A stretch of 64,000 nt of DNA from Macrobrachium rosenbergii (Eukaryota > Arthropoda > Malacostraca > Decapoda > Palaemonidae), in assembly GCF_040412425.1 (NCBI RefSeq), contig NC_089742.1:75003625-75067624 (forward strand). The letters run 5' to 3'. A program made the translations under genes and the position numbers. The notes beneath the pieces are model-generated. The model had not been told where the DNA came from, made no database searches, and saw only the letters and a program-made list of their open reading frames with translations. Positions 47,664 to 59,639 of the stretch are shown in pieces. Numbering within the stretch: position 1 is the first letter of the stretch; each line of letters starts with the position of its first letter.

Positions 47664-47811
47664 AGTAAACCCCCCGTATTTGCCTGGATGGGTACTCTCA
47701 CCCCCCCGGGAATAGCTAGAACCTGCGAATACTCGGAACCCTGCTAAAAACACATAGACATGCCTATTTTGATAGTTCAAACACACAAAAAAACTAAAAA
47801 TGCTCATACAG
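47664..47811 (+). mobile_element. CAGTAAACCC-family MITE, truncated
   Basis: Starts tacagtaaaccccccgtatt, then ggaatagctagaacctgcgaatactcgg and gcctattttgatagttcaaaca, the body of the family read in reverse. It ends abruptly at about 47811, where another repeat begins. Confidence 0.7.
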
Positions 47812-48136
47812 GTGTTATCCTACTTACGATGGGGTTAGGTTCCAAAAAAACAATCATTTGTTGGATAAAACGTATCTTGAAAGCCTAGCCTACACCAGGG
47901 TATTTGGTACCTTGTGTACATATATGGTAGCCTAGTCTACACTATAAAGTATACTCTATTCATACACGGTATAGTAATTATTAATGTCAGCTAATTCTGA
48001 AGGTTCATGCAGAGTGACTTATGATAATTCAATACAAAGAGAAATTGAATAAAAAACACGAATTAGCTTAGCCGACACTATGGTACAGTATATCGTATAC
48101 ATATGTGGTAGCCTAGCCTATGTTTTACTGTACTTT
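47812..48136. repeat. Probable MITE: CTTACGATGGGGTTAGGTTCC type
   Basis: Begins caggtgttatcctacttacgatggggttag. It contains a twice-repeated gtggtagcctagcct-type motif (about 47925 and 48103). No clear right TIR was found. Confidence 0.45.
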
Positions 48137-48137
48137 A

Positions 48138-48497
48138 TACAGGCAGTCCCCGGGTTACGACGGGTTCAGCTTACAACGTTCCGAGGTTACAACGCTTTTC
48201 AAATATATTCATCAGAAATTATTTCCCAGTTTACGACTCATGTTCCAGGGTTACTGACGCCAATCCAACGGAAGACATATGGCTACAAAACGGCAGAATA
48301 ATCAAAATTTGCAGTTTTTCTTTCGTGAAAAATTCAATAAATTTAGTTTACATCGCTTTCAATACACCCAAAGCATTAAAAGTAAGGTTTTCATAGGATT
48401 TTGAAGATTTTCAAAAATTTTTCAGCTTATGACGATTTTTGGCTTACAACTCGGCACAGGAACGGAATCCCTGTAGTAAACGGTAACTGCCTGTATT
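48138..48497 (+). mobile_element. CAGGCAGTCCC-family MITE, full copy B
   Basis: Starts TACAGGCAGTCCCCGGGTTA and ends GGTAACTGCCTGTA, so the TIRs are visible. The body aligns with copy A at 33836-34205. Confidence 0.85.
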
Positions 48498-48860
48498 CAC
48501 GTATCGTATTACTGTATACAAACATCAACATAACGAATACAGTATGCATCTTTTCCATGGATCTTTTAAAGTGTTAGGCCTTAATTCACTGTATCCAATA
48601 ATATTGTATATATTCTTATGTTGCTTTTGTATTATAAATTTCGATCAATGTTTTGGTTTGGAAATTGTGTACGTGGTGTTTATTTTGCCGTATTTAACTC
48701 GGTTCAGAGCGCTTTTCTTGCTTCTAGTTAGCGTAAATGAATCTTTAGATACTTTATTTATATGGGGCAAGGTTATTTTTCGTTTATACTGTACGAAGTG
48801 TTTTTTCTAGTCGAAATATAACGTAAATACGTCTTGTTGTGAAATTAATTTAGCTATTTT
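48498..48860 (+). repeat. Segment shared with the interior of the 21.2-kb TIR element
   Basis: gtatgcatcttttccatggatcttttaaa, tcaatgttttg.tttgg.aat, ctagttagc.taaat.aat and gatactttatttat.tgggg.aaggtta correspond in order to 21415-21640. No TIRs are visible here. The 88-codon ORF at 48544-48810 is hydrophobic and not recognised. Confidence 0.7.
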
Positions 48861-49449
48861 TTCATTAGATGATGTTGGCATCATGGCGCTGAGTACTCGT
48901 GAGTAACAAGGAGAATACCACATACATTTAGTTCATGAATTCTTTTGCACAGTCAGCCAAACAAATATAGCAGCTTATTTACAACTTGTTAGTAGAGATG
49001 TCATAAATGGTTGCTGATCTGTGTGAGGATAGGAAGAAGGGTATGTGTGTTGCAGTCAGTATTACTGTAACAGTGCCCAACTATCTAATCTACATTGTTA
49101 ATTGGTGCCCCTAATTTGATATGAAATATGTTCATTGAATGATATTCATACTGTGTTTGGCAACATTTTTTTCAGCAGCTCACTTTGCTAGACAAAGTGT
49201 GACTGAGTTGAGAAAGGAACATGAACTGATGTTTTCCTGATATAAAATGGTAGTAATGGCTGTTGTGATGTATCTTGGTAGTATTTGGTATCATGATTTC
49301 TCTCATGATGGCCATACAATTTGCAAAAAACTTATGTTTTTATAACTCAGTATTTTGTAAAAGTTTGAAACTTTTGCAACTTTTTTTATCCTGTTATTAA
49401 TATATGGTGCTATACCACATAATCCTTGCATCTGTATTTTTCTTTACAG

Positions 49450-49633
49450 AGTGAACCATTCTACCACTGCTATTATTAAGCCTCAAACGAAAAGCAATGA
49501 GGCAGCTCAGCGCAGAAATTGAGGAAGCTATGAGAAGAGTTAAAGAGGCTCAGAACTTTATTGCATCAGCTATTGACCCTGTTATGTCTTTCTCTGGACT
49601 CTTCCAAGATAAAAGATCCAGATCTAGATCACG
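49450..49633 (+). pseudogene. Srek1: Srp54/SREK1 exon (post-RRM2 linker, start of RS) with 1-base insertion
   Basis: Acceptor TTTCTTTACAG, donor GTAAGT at 49634. The entry phase fits the exon at 38004-38176. The peptide starts VNHSTTAIIKPQTKSNEAAQ. It then shifts frame at an extra base (C at 49511), hitting TGA at 49519-49521. In the shifted frame it continues IEEAMRRVKEAQNFIASAID and then DKRSRSRS. Both halves match SREK1/insect Srp54 (NHS..aI.KP..ksneAA, EEaM..VKEAQ..I.aAIdP). It leaves with two bases of a codon, fitting the RS exon at 1657-1954. A single extra base could be an assembly error or a real lesion. Confidence 0.85.
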
Positions 49634-49911
49634 GTAAGTCTCTCTGTGGACCCTAGCCTAGCATTGTAATTTACCTTTTATAGGATATGCAACCAAACGG
49701 TCAGTTATGTTTGTAAAATTTACACAAGTAATTCCAGTACCCAGAAACGTGAGATCTAGTAAAAACATATTGTACATAAAATACCCTAATAGGCATTCTA
49801 CCAAGCAAAAAGTCTCACTTGAGATCTTCATCACCATATGCTACCCAAAATACATTTTCTTGATCAAGTTACTGTGCCACCTTACATAGTAATCCAAAGA
49901 TATTATACTAT

Positions 49912-50255
49912 ATACAATCATCCCCCAATATTCGTGGGGGATGCTTACCACACCCACCGGCAAATACCGAAACCCCCTCTAAAAACGTTTATAACTGTGT
50001 ATTTTAATAGTTAAAACACCAAAGAGCCTCTCTAAAACACTTATACAGTAACTGCCTATTATAATAGTTCAGACACCAAATATACCTTAAACTATCGTCC
50101 TGAGACATTTAGTCATGAAAAGAATATGAAATACAGTAATTGCTCTATGAAAAATTTCACAAATAGGCGAATTTTCAGCAAATAATGTGGATATATGCTC
50201 CACAGAAACATGTGCGGATGCTGAACCGCAAATAAGTGGTGGCCAACTGTATATA
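49912..50255 (-). mobile_element. CAGT-family MITE, reverse orientation
   Basis: Runs atcatcccccaatattcgtggggg ... aaccgcaaataagtggtggccaactgtata. The interior aaaaatttcacaaataggcgaattttc and catatccac/ttatgtgg-type blocks match the 37.4-kb copy in reverse. Confidence 0.75.
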
Positions 50256-50259
50256 TACA

Positions 50260-52560
50260 TACACTTTTATTAAAAAAGTATCAAGTTCTCTGCATGTGTG
50301 ACAGTACACAATATCTAGATGACCAGAGTAAACTCACAAAACCTGACTCTCTCATGCACGTACTAGTGTTTATCTTCACTGAAATTCATAATTATAATGT
50401 GAAGCGTTTCTCTTTTTCTTCTGTCATTCATCTGTTTCAATATGGTGTTCTAGGAAAGTCTTTTTTTATTGCACCAAATGAGACATTTTGCTTGATATAT
50501 GTGTACCATGTCACATTAAAATGGCATTGAAGTAGTTTTGTGCTGTCTCAGTGTTTGCAAGTAACCCTGTGTCATCGCCAACAGGTATTGACTGAAGGTG
50601 TGTTGGCATCAAGGGTTATATGTAATGAAAATATGCAGTGATTCAACAAAACTAGATGTTGCATAGGAACAGCAATGGCAGACAGCATATTGTCCTGTGG
50701 TTCTGACGCAGAAGATGGGGTTACATACTGACCTGATGGCAATCCACTTGAATGCTGTTGTGAAACAGCTCTAAAGAAATTCCTCAGGCCCTGAAATGGA
50801 AGGATAGTTGCTGCTAAAAACCTGATGACTTCAGTCTTTGTGCTGTGCAGGAATTTGACTAAGGCTTTACTTGACCATTTTCTGTTGTTGGGAGTTTACA
50901 ACCTAACCTTGAAGTTCATTGGTGGCATTCATGTCCGGTATTTACACTAACTAAACCTGGTAAGGGTATGTGATATTAGGAGGCAAAATATGACACCTAA
51001 TATTGCCATTTTTTGCTTGCAAACTCTTGCTCAGTTGGATCCTGAGCCCCATGATTTAGGAACAGAATTGTCTTAACTTGATCATGAGGAGTACCATGTT
51101 CTTCTGTTTGATGAGAGATGACTTTCTTGCAGAAATGGTTGTGAAACCATCCTCTAATAGTATTAGCTGTGAGCTACACCTTGACCAACCCACAAGAAGC
51201 CTATCAAACATCCAAGGAAGGCACCCTGGCTGCTCTTAAGTGTCAAACTACTACAGATTTTAGCCTGTGTGACCCTGAGGAGCTTTCACAACACATAGAA
51301 GAAAAACATGTTTTGAAAGTTTTCAACCAGGTAACTTCTTCAACTTTAGCAGCATAGCTTTGAGGTCCAATAAACAAATTGATGTCAACCACATCTTACT
51401 ACTTCCAACAGTCATGGATACTTTTCTTTGAACTGTCCAAAAGCTGCGCTGTAAGTCGTATATTAAGAAAAATATACTGGGGTTGAAGCAGAAGATCTAG
51501 CCTCCAAAAGGCGAAACAAAGCTATCCCTTGCAAGTGCACAAACTTTTCAGGGTCCATCTTCAGTTTGTTACCATGGATCAGTACACTTTACTGAATATT
51601 GCTCCTTGTTGCTGGAGCCAGTAGGCAGCCTTTCACTCAAAATGTCTTAGCGCATACAAGGTAAGGGTATGTTCTGTTTATTGGTAAGAATTTGTTGAGT
51701 CTTGCTGAGACAGCTCTGTGCACTTCAGTAGGTATATGAAGGCTTGCTGAGTAAATTGGAGGAGGAGAAAGCAATAGAATAAACAAAATCACATAAGAGT
51801 CTCAGCAAACTCCTTGAGAGTCTCAGCTGGCTTTAGAGATAATGGTGTTTTTTTTTATCCAGGCCCTGAATTGAAACAGGCTTCAACATCTGCAAAATTT
51901 ATCAGACAGATATATTTTTTCTGATTGGTATGTTTTCTCCATTGGGCAAATTGGTATCTGTTGATAATGTTAACCTGAAATGGTAATCACAGTAAAAAAA
52001 CTTGAAGTACTTTATGTCTGAAGGGTAGTCTATTTATTTGATATTGTAAATACATTTTGTTCTTGTGCTTGTAGGATACATTTTGTCTACTATGTTTCTG
52101 AGCAGGTACCATCACCCAAAACAAAAATAATGATAAAATGGAGAGTAATGATTACATACTACTACTCTGCAGGCTTTGGAAAGATTTGCTAATTCACAAG
52201 AATTGGTGATTTTGAATCAGTGTCCAGGTATGTCAGTTGTTATACCCACATTCTTTTCTGTAGTAAGCGTTATTACTAGCTTTGTTAATTTCTTGCTCTC
52301 TGTTAATTTTTTTTGCTTTCACTTAGTGATACCATATGTACATATGGTGCTAGTATGCTTTTTTATCAGGCAGTGTTCAGGCACCCACTTTTGGAACTTT
52401 TTGATTCCAATTTTACATGCATCTTTACTTAAATCATTCCACTGATTTTGTTTCCTCATGAATTTTATTTATAATTAGTTTGAATTGACACTCATAAAAG
52501 TGTTGTATTTACCATTTAGGATTGGTATTGTCATCAGCTGTTAAAATAATTTTCGAAATG
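50260..52560. other. No gene recognised
   Basis: About 2.3 kb. A 62-codon ORF at 51169-51357 contains NPQEAYQTSKEGTLAALKCQ and EELSQHIEEKHVLKVF. It looks protein-like in composition, but I recognise no family, and flanking frames are full of stops. It could be a remnant of an old element or gene. Confidence 0.35.
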
Positions 52561-52639
52561 TCGAGGCAACTCCTTCTCTGGGCCAAAAAAAAGTTAAGTA
52601 TACCTTAGTTTTACCGGGCCAAAGAGACGAATGTGACTT

Positions 52640-53690
52640 TATTGACACGTTTCATTCAAGGGGAAAGGAATATAAGAGCAGACAGTCTGTTATGAAAGGT
52701 CAAGTCCTGCAACAGAATGGACTCTTTCATCAAGACGTCTGCAGAGATTTGTGGCGGATTAGACGCCCCATGATAGACCTCTTCGCCACGGCTCAAACAA
52801 AGAGGACGGAACGACGACGTTTCCGCACCAGATCCCCGAGGCAAATATACAAAGATGCCTTAAATTGGTCCAACTTAGATTGCCATTGCCCCGCTTCAAG
52901 ATCATAAACAAAGTTTCATTCAGAAGTTCGTGTCCCACTGAGAGCAACCAGGATGACTCCTCTAGTGGTCCCCTTGGCCGACAAGAGAATGGTTCACAGG
53001 AGGTGTGAATGGATGGTGGATACACCGAGAAGTCTGCCTCAAGACCAGATTCACTCAAACAACCCCACTTGAAAGGTATCACCAAACCTCCTGGTTCACA
53101 GCTGACTGCCTTCATACTATCGAAAACTTGGTAAGAGCTAGAGAAGCCAAGGAAGCCAGCCAGAGCGATCGCAAGAGCAAGGAGGTCATTCATCAAGGTG
53201 TACCAACCAAGTGGATATTTTAGAGGTTGGTAAGGACAACCTCGCTTCCTCTTCCAGTACCTCTGTGACCCAGATAGCAGATTCTTTCTTTACCTTAAGA
53301 GGAGATGTAACTTTTCAGCCCGACTATTAAGGGATACAGGAGCATGTTACAGCTGTCTTCAGACACAGAAACTGATTTGTCTGCTAATAAGGATCTCCAA
53401 GATCTCTGAGACTGCCCGAGACTACTAAGGAGAAAAGTCAGAACTCACTCAGCGTGGAACCTAGATGTGGTCCTAAAGTTTCTCAAGGGTCCGACAGGTT
53501 CGAGCCTTTGCAAGAGATTTCCTTCATTTAAAGATCTCACAATGAAGACTCTAATTTTGGTTTGTTTGGCGACAGCTAAAGAGTCAGTGGAAGCATGCCT
53601 CAATAAAAACCGCTGTTTAGAACTGCAAAGCCATTCTCTCTACAACTGGTCAGGTTTTTAGCTAAGAATGGTAAGTAGTCCTGTGACTAA
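52640..53690 (+). pseudogene. DIRS-like fragment: post-RNase H region and tyrosine recombinase part
   Basis: In order: GQVLQQNGLFHQDVCRDLWR and PMIDLFATAQTKRTE (the conserved .lDLFAT region after RNase H in DIRS elements), then frame-shifted recombinase pieces (TLRGDVTFQP, TKEKSQNSLS, VVLKFLKGP) and LTMKTLILVCLATAKESVEACLNKNR. In active recombinases the last block carries the first catalytic Arg (aS..R.sEl). Here it reads KESVEA, so the Arg is lost. Related to, but distinct from, the element at 61-64 kb. Confidence 0.65.
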
Positions 53691-53699
53691 TTACAGGTT

Positions 53700-54830
53700 T
53701 AAAGCTTTAGCAAACTTTTGTCATGCTTCAGGGCTACTATGAGTATCCTAAACAGTATACTTGCATGTTCAATATCAACTTTACTGACAACTGCTTCTAA
53801 TCTTTATTTTCCTGGCAATCTTCATTATTAGGCTAATTATTCAAGTAACAGTTCACATAATTTGGCCCAGAACTACAGTGACACTGTTCAGCTTTAAAGC
53901 CATACTTTCCACAATTTGGAGTTTCTGCACATACAAGACATTACTATGCTCAAGTTATATAAGTGCACAGGTTTTTGTTTAAATGGTATGAAGATATTCT
54001 TTTGCTCTCTATATGGATACTTGAAAGTTATCCTATCTGATGCGTTGTACAAAAGATCTGTTGACTTGCAGGTACTTCACACATCACCACTAGGAATCAC
54101 CTCCAGTCTAATGAAGAAATTGTTTCAGGTTGTATATGCCACAAAGCTGATACTAGTCAGAAGGTGATCATGATGACGCATTGGCATTTTCAGTTGTCAT
54201 AGGTCAGGTTTTATGGATGATCTTAATTTCATGTTACATGTATATGATATATACCTTGTAAATCTTTACATAAATATGGACCTTTGAGATACAAGCACAA
54301 GTGCAAACAAATATTCATCAATTATTTGAACCTCCTTTGCCTTTAAAGGACTGACAGCACTGAATCTCCCCAGATACATGACAGTCTTAATATCCTACAC
54401 CCACTTTGCAGTGTTCCAGCAACCACTCTCCTCAACATCTTCCATCCCCATGAAGTGGCTCCAGCTATCACTTTTATTTAATTTTATCAGTCACCCCATA
54501 CATGTCACCCACAACCAACAGGATGTTAGACATTCTCAGCATATTCTTTTCCTCCAGGTAGGCAACAAAAGTAGTCATGACCCTACTTAGTTCTTTGCCA
54601 CTTTAAATTTTGCTCTGCGCACCTCTTCTGTCTAGCAAGAATTTTCACAAAGAACAAAAGAACACAAGGAAGAAAAAGAACTTGTTCTTTAACCTCACTT
54701 GATTGTTCCAATATTCTTGCTGGCTACCATGTATTCTTCTTACAGTCACGAGAATACTTGTTCATACCAGTAAAATATTCTTACTTATTTCCATCTTCTC
54801 AGTTGAACTCATTCTTGAGGAATTCTCATT
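53700..54830. other. No gene seen
   Basis: AT-rich, with short unrecognised ORFs (83 codons at 53916-54167, 70 codons at 54378-54590). No repeat family is recognised. Confidence 0.4.
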
Positions 54831-54832
54831 TT

Positions 54833-57079
54833 CTGGATCGGGTCCCGTGGTCACGATGAAAAAGTCCATTCAGCACTTATTTCTAGGTAATCACAGTTGT
54901 TGTAGATACCAGAGAAAGCTAAATGAAATGCTGGAGTTATTACCCCCAGAGCGTAGCTCCATCAGATGGAGTCGTGGTATGGAAAAGGGTGAACTACAAA
55001 AACACTTGAACTCATCCTATAGAGATCCCAAGGTCAAAAGTCCCATAGGAGGTGCCATAAACCCATGTACCACCTGTGGACAGCACACAAAACACCGCTT
55101 AGTCGCATTCCATTTCAGCAAGCACCATCGCTCACATCGTTTTTTCGTTGTGCTTTAATCTTGTGCATTTTCGCATCATTATGGCTTCTCACAAGGTCTT
55201 TCACTACCCAAGTTGAGTACCAATGTTTTGTTTTTTAGTTGAGGCGATTGAGGCTCCTTATTTCCCTTTAGTTTAATAATTAAAGGGATTTATAACGCCC
55301 GTTCTCGATCTTCCTTCTCACGGCCTCACGTGACCTCCATGCGGTTCGTGATCTTGGTCGCCTCTGTTTTTCAATCTTTTCACGGTTCCTCTTCGTGTTT
55401 AGGAGCATTTTTTTTCATGAGGTCTAATTAGTGATTTTGATTGACTAACGTTTGTTTCCCCTTTGCTTCGAGTTGAGGGCTGGTGTTTAGGCCGGGCTTC
55501 CTCGAGCCTATTCGCTTTTTTATCAATTCATTTACATGCCTTATTTTTGCCCTTCCTTCGTAGCTTCTGGGAATTTTATTTACGTTTGTACTTTTAAGTT
55601 TTTTGTTTCCCTTTAACCCAGTGTTGGATGCATTTGATATTTGATGATTATCATGGATGTTTTTTTGTTTTGAGCTTGAAATGACTGACGAAGATTTCCC
55701 TTCAAACAAACATCGGTTGGAGCAGGTCCTCCTCTTGTTTTGTATTATTATTTTTTTATGGGTTGGTGTTAGCTTGTTTTATTTACAGTGAGTCAAGACC
55801 ACCCCTTTTTTTTCCATAAAAAAGGGGGAGGGAATGGTCGCACATTCTTTCCGCTCACATGCCCTTCTAGGTTTTGTGAAGCGGTTTTTCCAACAGTAAA
55901 TCAATAAAGTTTTAGAGGTCTTCTCCTTTATGTTCCCTTCCTGTTTCACAGCTTTCATGGGGCTGATAAGCCCCTCGTTAGCTAAAATAGCGGGGGATTC
56001 CCAATGTTGCTTCCCTCTAGAGTTTCCATAACAGTAATGAGCATGATTGGTTAAATGACATAGCGAGGGCATATGTAAGACCCTAGTTTGGTATTTACTT
56101 AAGGTTAGTTCTAGTTTTTGGTAATGAGAAGCAATCCTAGAGTAAAAACAGGTTTCCTCTGCATGGTTGGATTGTTTAACTTTTTTTGTTCTCTCCTCTG
56201 GGGACTGTCAGTGGCAAACAGGAGAGCTTCTCTCCTGTCCACCATCTTTGGCCATGTTTATCTCCAGTCCATTGGAGGAGGTTGAAGTCAAGACAGAGCG
56301 CTTGCTGCATAACTCAGTCAGGCCGACATGGGGTGGAGGACACGGGAACGCCTTCGGATTGTGCATTCCCACCTCTGGTCGCCTTTTCGGTTCTTCCCTC
56401 CGGGGTCCCATTCCTCCCCTTCATACGCCTTCTCCGCGCTGCTTAATTTAGCGACACTCCGGTTCAGTCCTTCTTGAACAGAGCTTTCCGCCTGACTGAC
56501 TCGCTGTTGGGCTTTGACGCCTGACCTAGAACAACTGTCTTCATCGGAGAATTTTTGCTTGCTCTTGCGGTTCTAGCGCCATCGGTCTCCAGATCGCCAG
56601 TTTCCATATTATTTTACAAACTAAAACTGTTCTCCGACAGTTTAACCTTCCCATTTGATTTCACTTGTATCCACTACTTACTTTAAGGCAAAAAAAAAAG
56701 ATTTTCACGTAAAAATTTGTTTTTTTTATTTATTATTATTATTTTTTTGCTGAGTTTTTACCAGGTTACTCCCCAGCCAATGGTTGGACAGAAGGTTTAA
56801 TACTGGTTGCTCGCACACAAACTCCGCACCTTATCACAGTATCATAATTAAAAACAAGCAGTTACAGGTGGAAAACAAGAAGAAGGGTAAAACAAGCCTC
56901 CATCAGGCCAGGGCCACGGAAGAAGTCGGCTCAAATATGTGCATGGTCCAATGATAGGGGATCTTATTATTTGGCACCCTATGACGGATTGATATTTGCT
57001 ACGCCTTTACAGCAGCCTCAATCTCTGATCCGCTAAAGGGAACATGCATCTTTCCAATCAAAATCACTATAATTTTATT
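54833..57079 (+). repeat. Tandem leader unit 1 of DIRS-like element
   Basis: About 2.25 kb, starting ttctggatcggg. Landmarks: gatgaaaaagtccattca, aaatgaaatgctggag, gattttgattgacta, gatgcatttgatatttgatg, ttttatgggttggtgttagc, gtttggtatttacttaagg, aaccttcccattt and catgcatctttcc. All recur in the same order in the next unit. Most landmarks from 55430 on also occur in reverse in the element at 5.7-10 kb, so this is the element's noncoding 5' region. The 151-codon ORF at 54703-55158 spans the start and has no recognised domain. Confidence 0.8.
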
Positions 57080-59335
57080 TCTGGATCGGGAAAATGTCAA
57101 CCGATGAAAAAGTCCATTCAAAAGATTCAGGTAAACAGTTGCAGATACCAAGAAAGTTTAAATGAAATGCTGGAGGTAAACGTACCCCAGAGCGTGTCCA
57201 TCAGATGGAATATTATAAACAAATCCTCTTTAATTATTAAACTAGAGGAAAACACGGAACAGTAATCCAATAGAGATCCTAAAAGGTCAAAAGTCAACAT
57301 GGGTGCGAAAAACCCATGTAAAATGAAAAAGCCATAAAACAGTCAAAGGCATAATTTGAGAAGCAATCAACAGTAAAAAAACATTTTAAGCATAATACAT
57401 TTAACAGGAGAGCAGCATAACAACACGGATTTTGCAAACAGTTGAGTAAACTTGGGTTTTAATGAGGATTGAGGTCCTTATGACCTTGGATTAATAGATA
57501 GGAGCCGTGTTTTTGTAACCACCCTCTTCCATGGCAGTCACACGGACTCCTCCTCGATAACGGAGCTTGATCAGAGCCGACACGGCAACCATCTCTGGGT
57601 CCTCAAATTCCACTGCTGTTTAGGAGCAGATTTACCATGATGAGGTCTAAATAGTGATTTTGATTGACTAGACGTTTGTTTCTTTGCCCTGAGGGCCAAT
57701 AGATTTTTCCTTCTCAAGAACCCTATTACGAAATTTTATCAATTCAACATCTTATTTTTGCCTTCCCTCAGTAATAAAAACAAATTTTATTTACGTTTGG
57801 AACTTCGAGTTTTTTGTTTCTTTAACCCAGTGTTCGGATGCATTTGATATTTGATGATTATCATGGATGTTTTTTTGTTTCGAGGCGGCCATTTCCTTCA
57901 CGTCCACATCGTGTTGTATGGTCCTCCTCTTGTTTTGTATTGTTATTTTTCTTTATGGGTTGGTGTTAGCTTTGGTTTTCCTTTTGGGGCGAATTATTCC
58001 CTTTTTTCCATAAAAAAGGGGGATGGTGCTCATTCTTTCCGCTCACATGCCCTTCTAGGGTTTTGTGTTCCTTTTCCAAAAGGCGAGTTTAAAGTTTTAC
58101 CAGGGTCTTCCCCTTATGTCGCCCTTCCCTGTTTCGCAGTAATGAGGCTAATGTTTGTGAGAAACTGGAATAGCGGGGACCTCATGTTGCTTCCTCTCCC
58201 TGTTTCTGGCCCTGAGGCTAATGAGCCTCTTGGTTAAGCTGGGATATGAGGGGCTTCAGTGTGTAAAAAACCCTAGTTTGGTATTTACTTAAGGTTAGTT
58301 CTAGTTTTTGGTTAAACCCATCCTTTTCTAGCCTATAGCCTGTGCCCCTTCCTCTGCATGGTTGGCCTCTTTGCACGGTCCGTGACTTTTACTTTTGTAC
58401 TTCCTCCTGGGACTGTTAGTGGCCGAGAGCTTCCTCCCTCCTCCTGTCCATCATTTGGCCATCTTTATCTCCCTGTCCCCATCCCCTTGGAGGAGGTTGT
58501 CCCATAGCTTCCTCCTGCTTCTCTCGCTTGCTGGGCAACGATGACAGTCAGCGTGGTTTGGCGGGAGGACACGGAACGCCCGGATTGTGCATTAAAACTC
58601 TCTGGTCTTCCTTTCGGTTCTTCCTCCGGGTTCCCATTCCTCCTTCATAAAGCCTTCTCCGCGTGTCGTGTTAATTTAGCAACATTGTTCAGTCCTTCTT
58701 CGCTGCCAGTTAGAGCTTTTTGCCTGATGTCTTCGTGGTTGGGCCTTGACGCAGGTTGACCATAGCTAACTACTGTCTTCTATCGAGTGCATTCCTTGCT
58801 TCCCGCCTCCGGCGGTTCTAGCGCTTATCGGTCTTCCGTTATCGCTAAGTTTCATATTATTTTTTAGTTGATGGAAGCACTTTCTCCGGACAGTTTAACC
58901 TTCCCATTTCATTTCACTTTGTATCCGACAGGAGTTACTTTAAGGCATGTTATCCGCTAGTTCCGTAAATTTGTTTTGCTTTATTTATTATTATTATTTT
59001 TGATTGTATGAGTTTTTACCAGGTTACCTCCCGGATCATTCCGGCTGGTTTCATTGCTTGGTTTAATACTGTGTTGCCCGCACACTACTCCGCACCTACA
59101 CAGTGTACTCATAATCTCATACTTACAGGTGGTACGCTGCCAAGAAGAAGGGTGCCCGCAGCCCTCCATCAGGCCAGCGCCACTGGTTTGTCGGTCTCAC
59201 TGATGTAGTCCAGGGATCTTATTGTTTGGCACCCTGACGGATGTGATGTTTGCTACGCTTTACGAGCAGGCTATCACGATTCGGTAGGTGATCATGCATC
59301 TTTCCTTCTTAGCCAACTATAATATTTATATTTTT
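57080..59335 (+). repeat. Tandem leader unit 2 of DIRS-like element
   Basis: Direct repeat of the preceding unit, starting ttctggatcggg at 57080, with scattered substituted patches. It leads directly into the gag-like ORFs. It is closer than unit 1 to the 8.2-9.1 kb leader of the minus-strand element (for example ggcatgttatccgctagttccg matches, where unit 1 has an A-run). Confidence 0.8.
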
Positions 59336-59639
59336 ATCGATTCCTCCCCTTCGTAAGAACATAATGTTTTTCTTCCGCAGGCTGACCGCAAGTCTCGTGA
59401 TTCTTCGATTCAGGCCTCAAAGTCTGGGTTAGCGTTTGGGCGCAACGTAGGAGCTGGCAATTTACATACTCGGCGACATTTGTAATGTCCTTTTCCCGGC
59501 GCTTGATCACAGCTTCTGTCACCGACGAGGTTGCTGCCCGTTGATTGCCGGATTGGAGTTGACCCAGCCCCTCCAGACGGTTCGGCTTTGAGCGGCGGCG
59601 CCCGAAGACGCGGGCGGAACTCGATCCCGACCTTGAGTC

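Noticed and set aside
54703..55158. 151-codon ORF with several Cys residues as a possible new gene
   Set aside because: The second tandem unit at 57080 carries the same stretch with frame-breaking changes, and no family is recognised. It is most likely part of the noncoding element leader.
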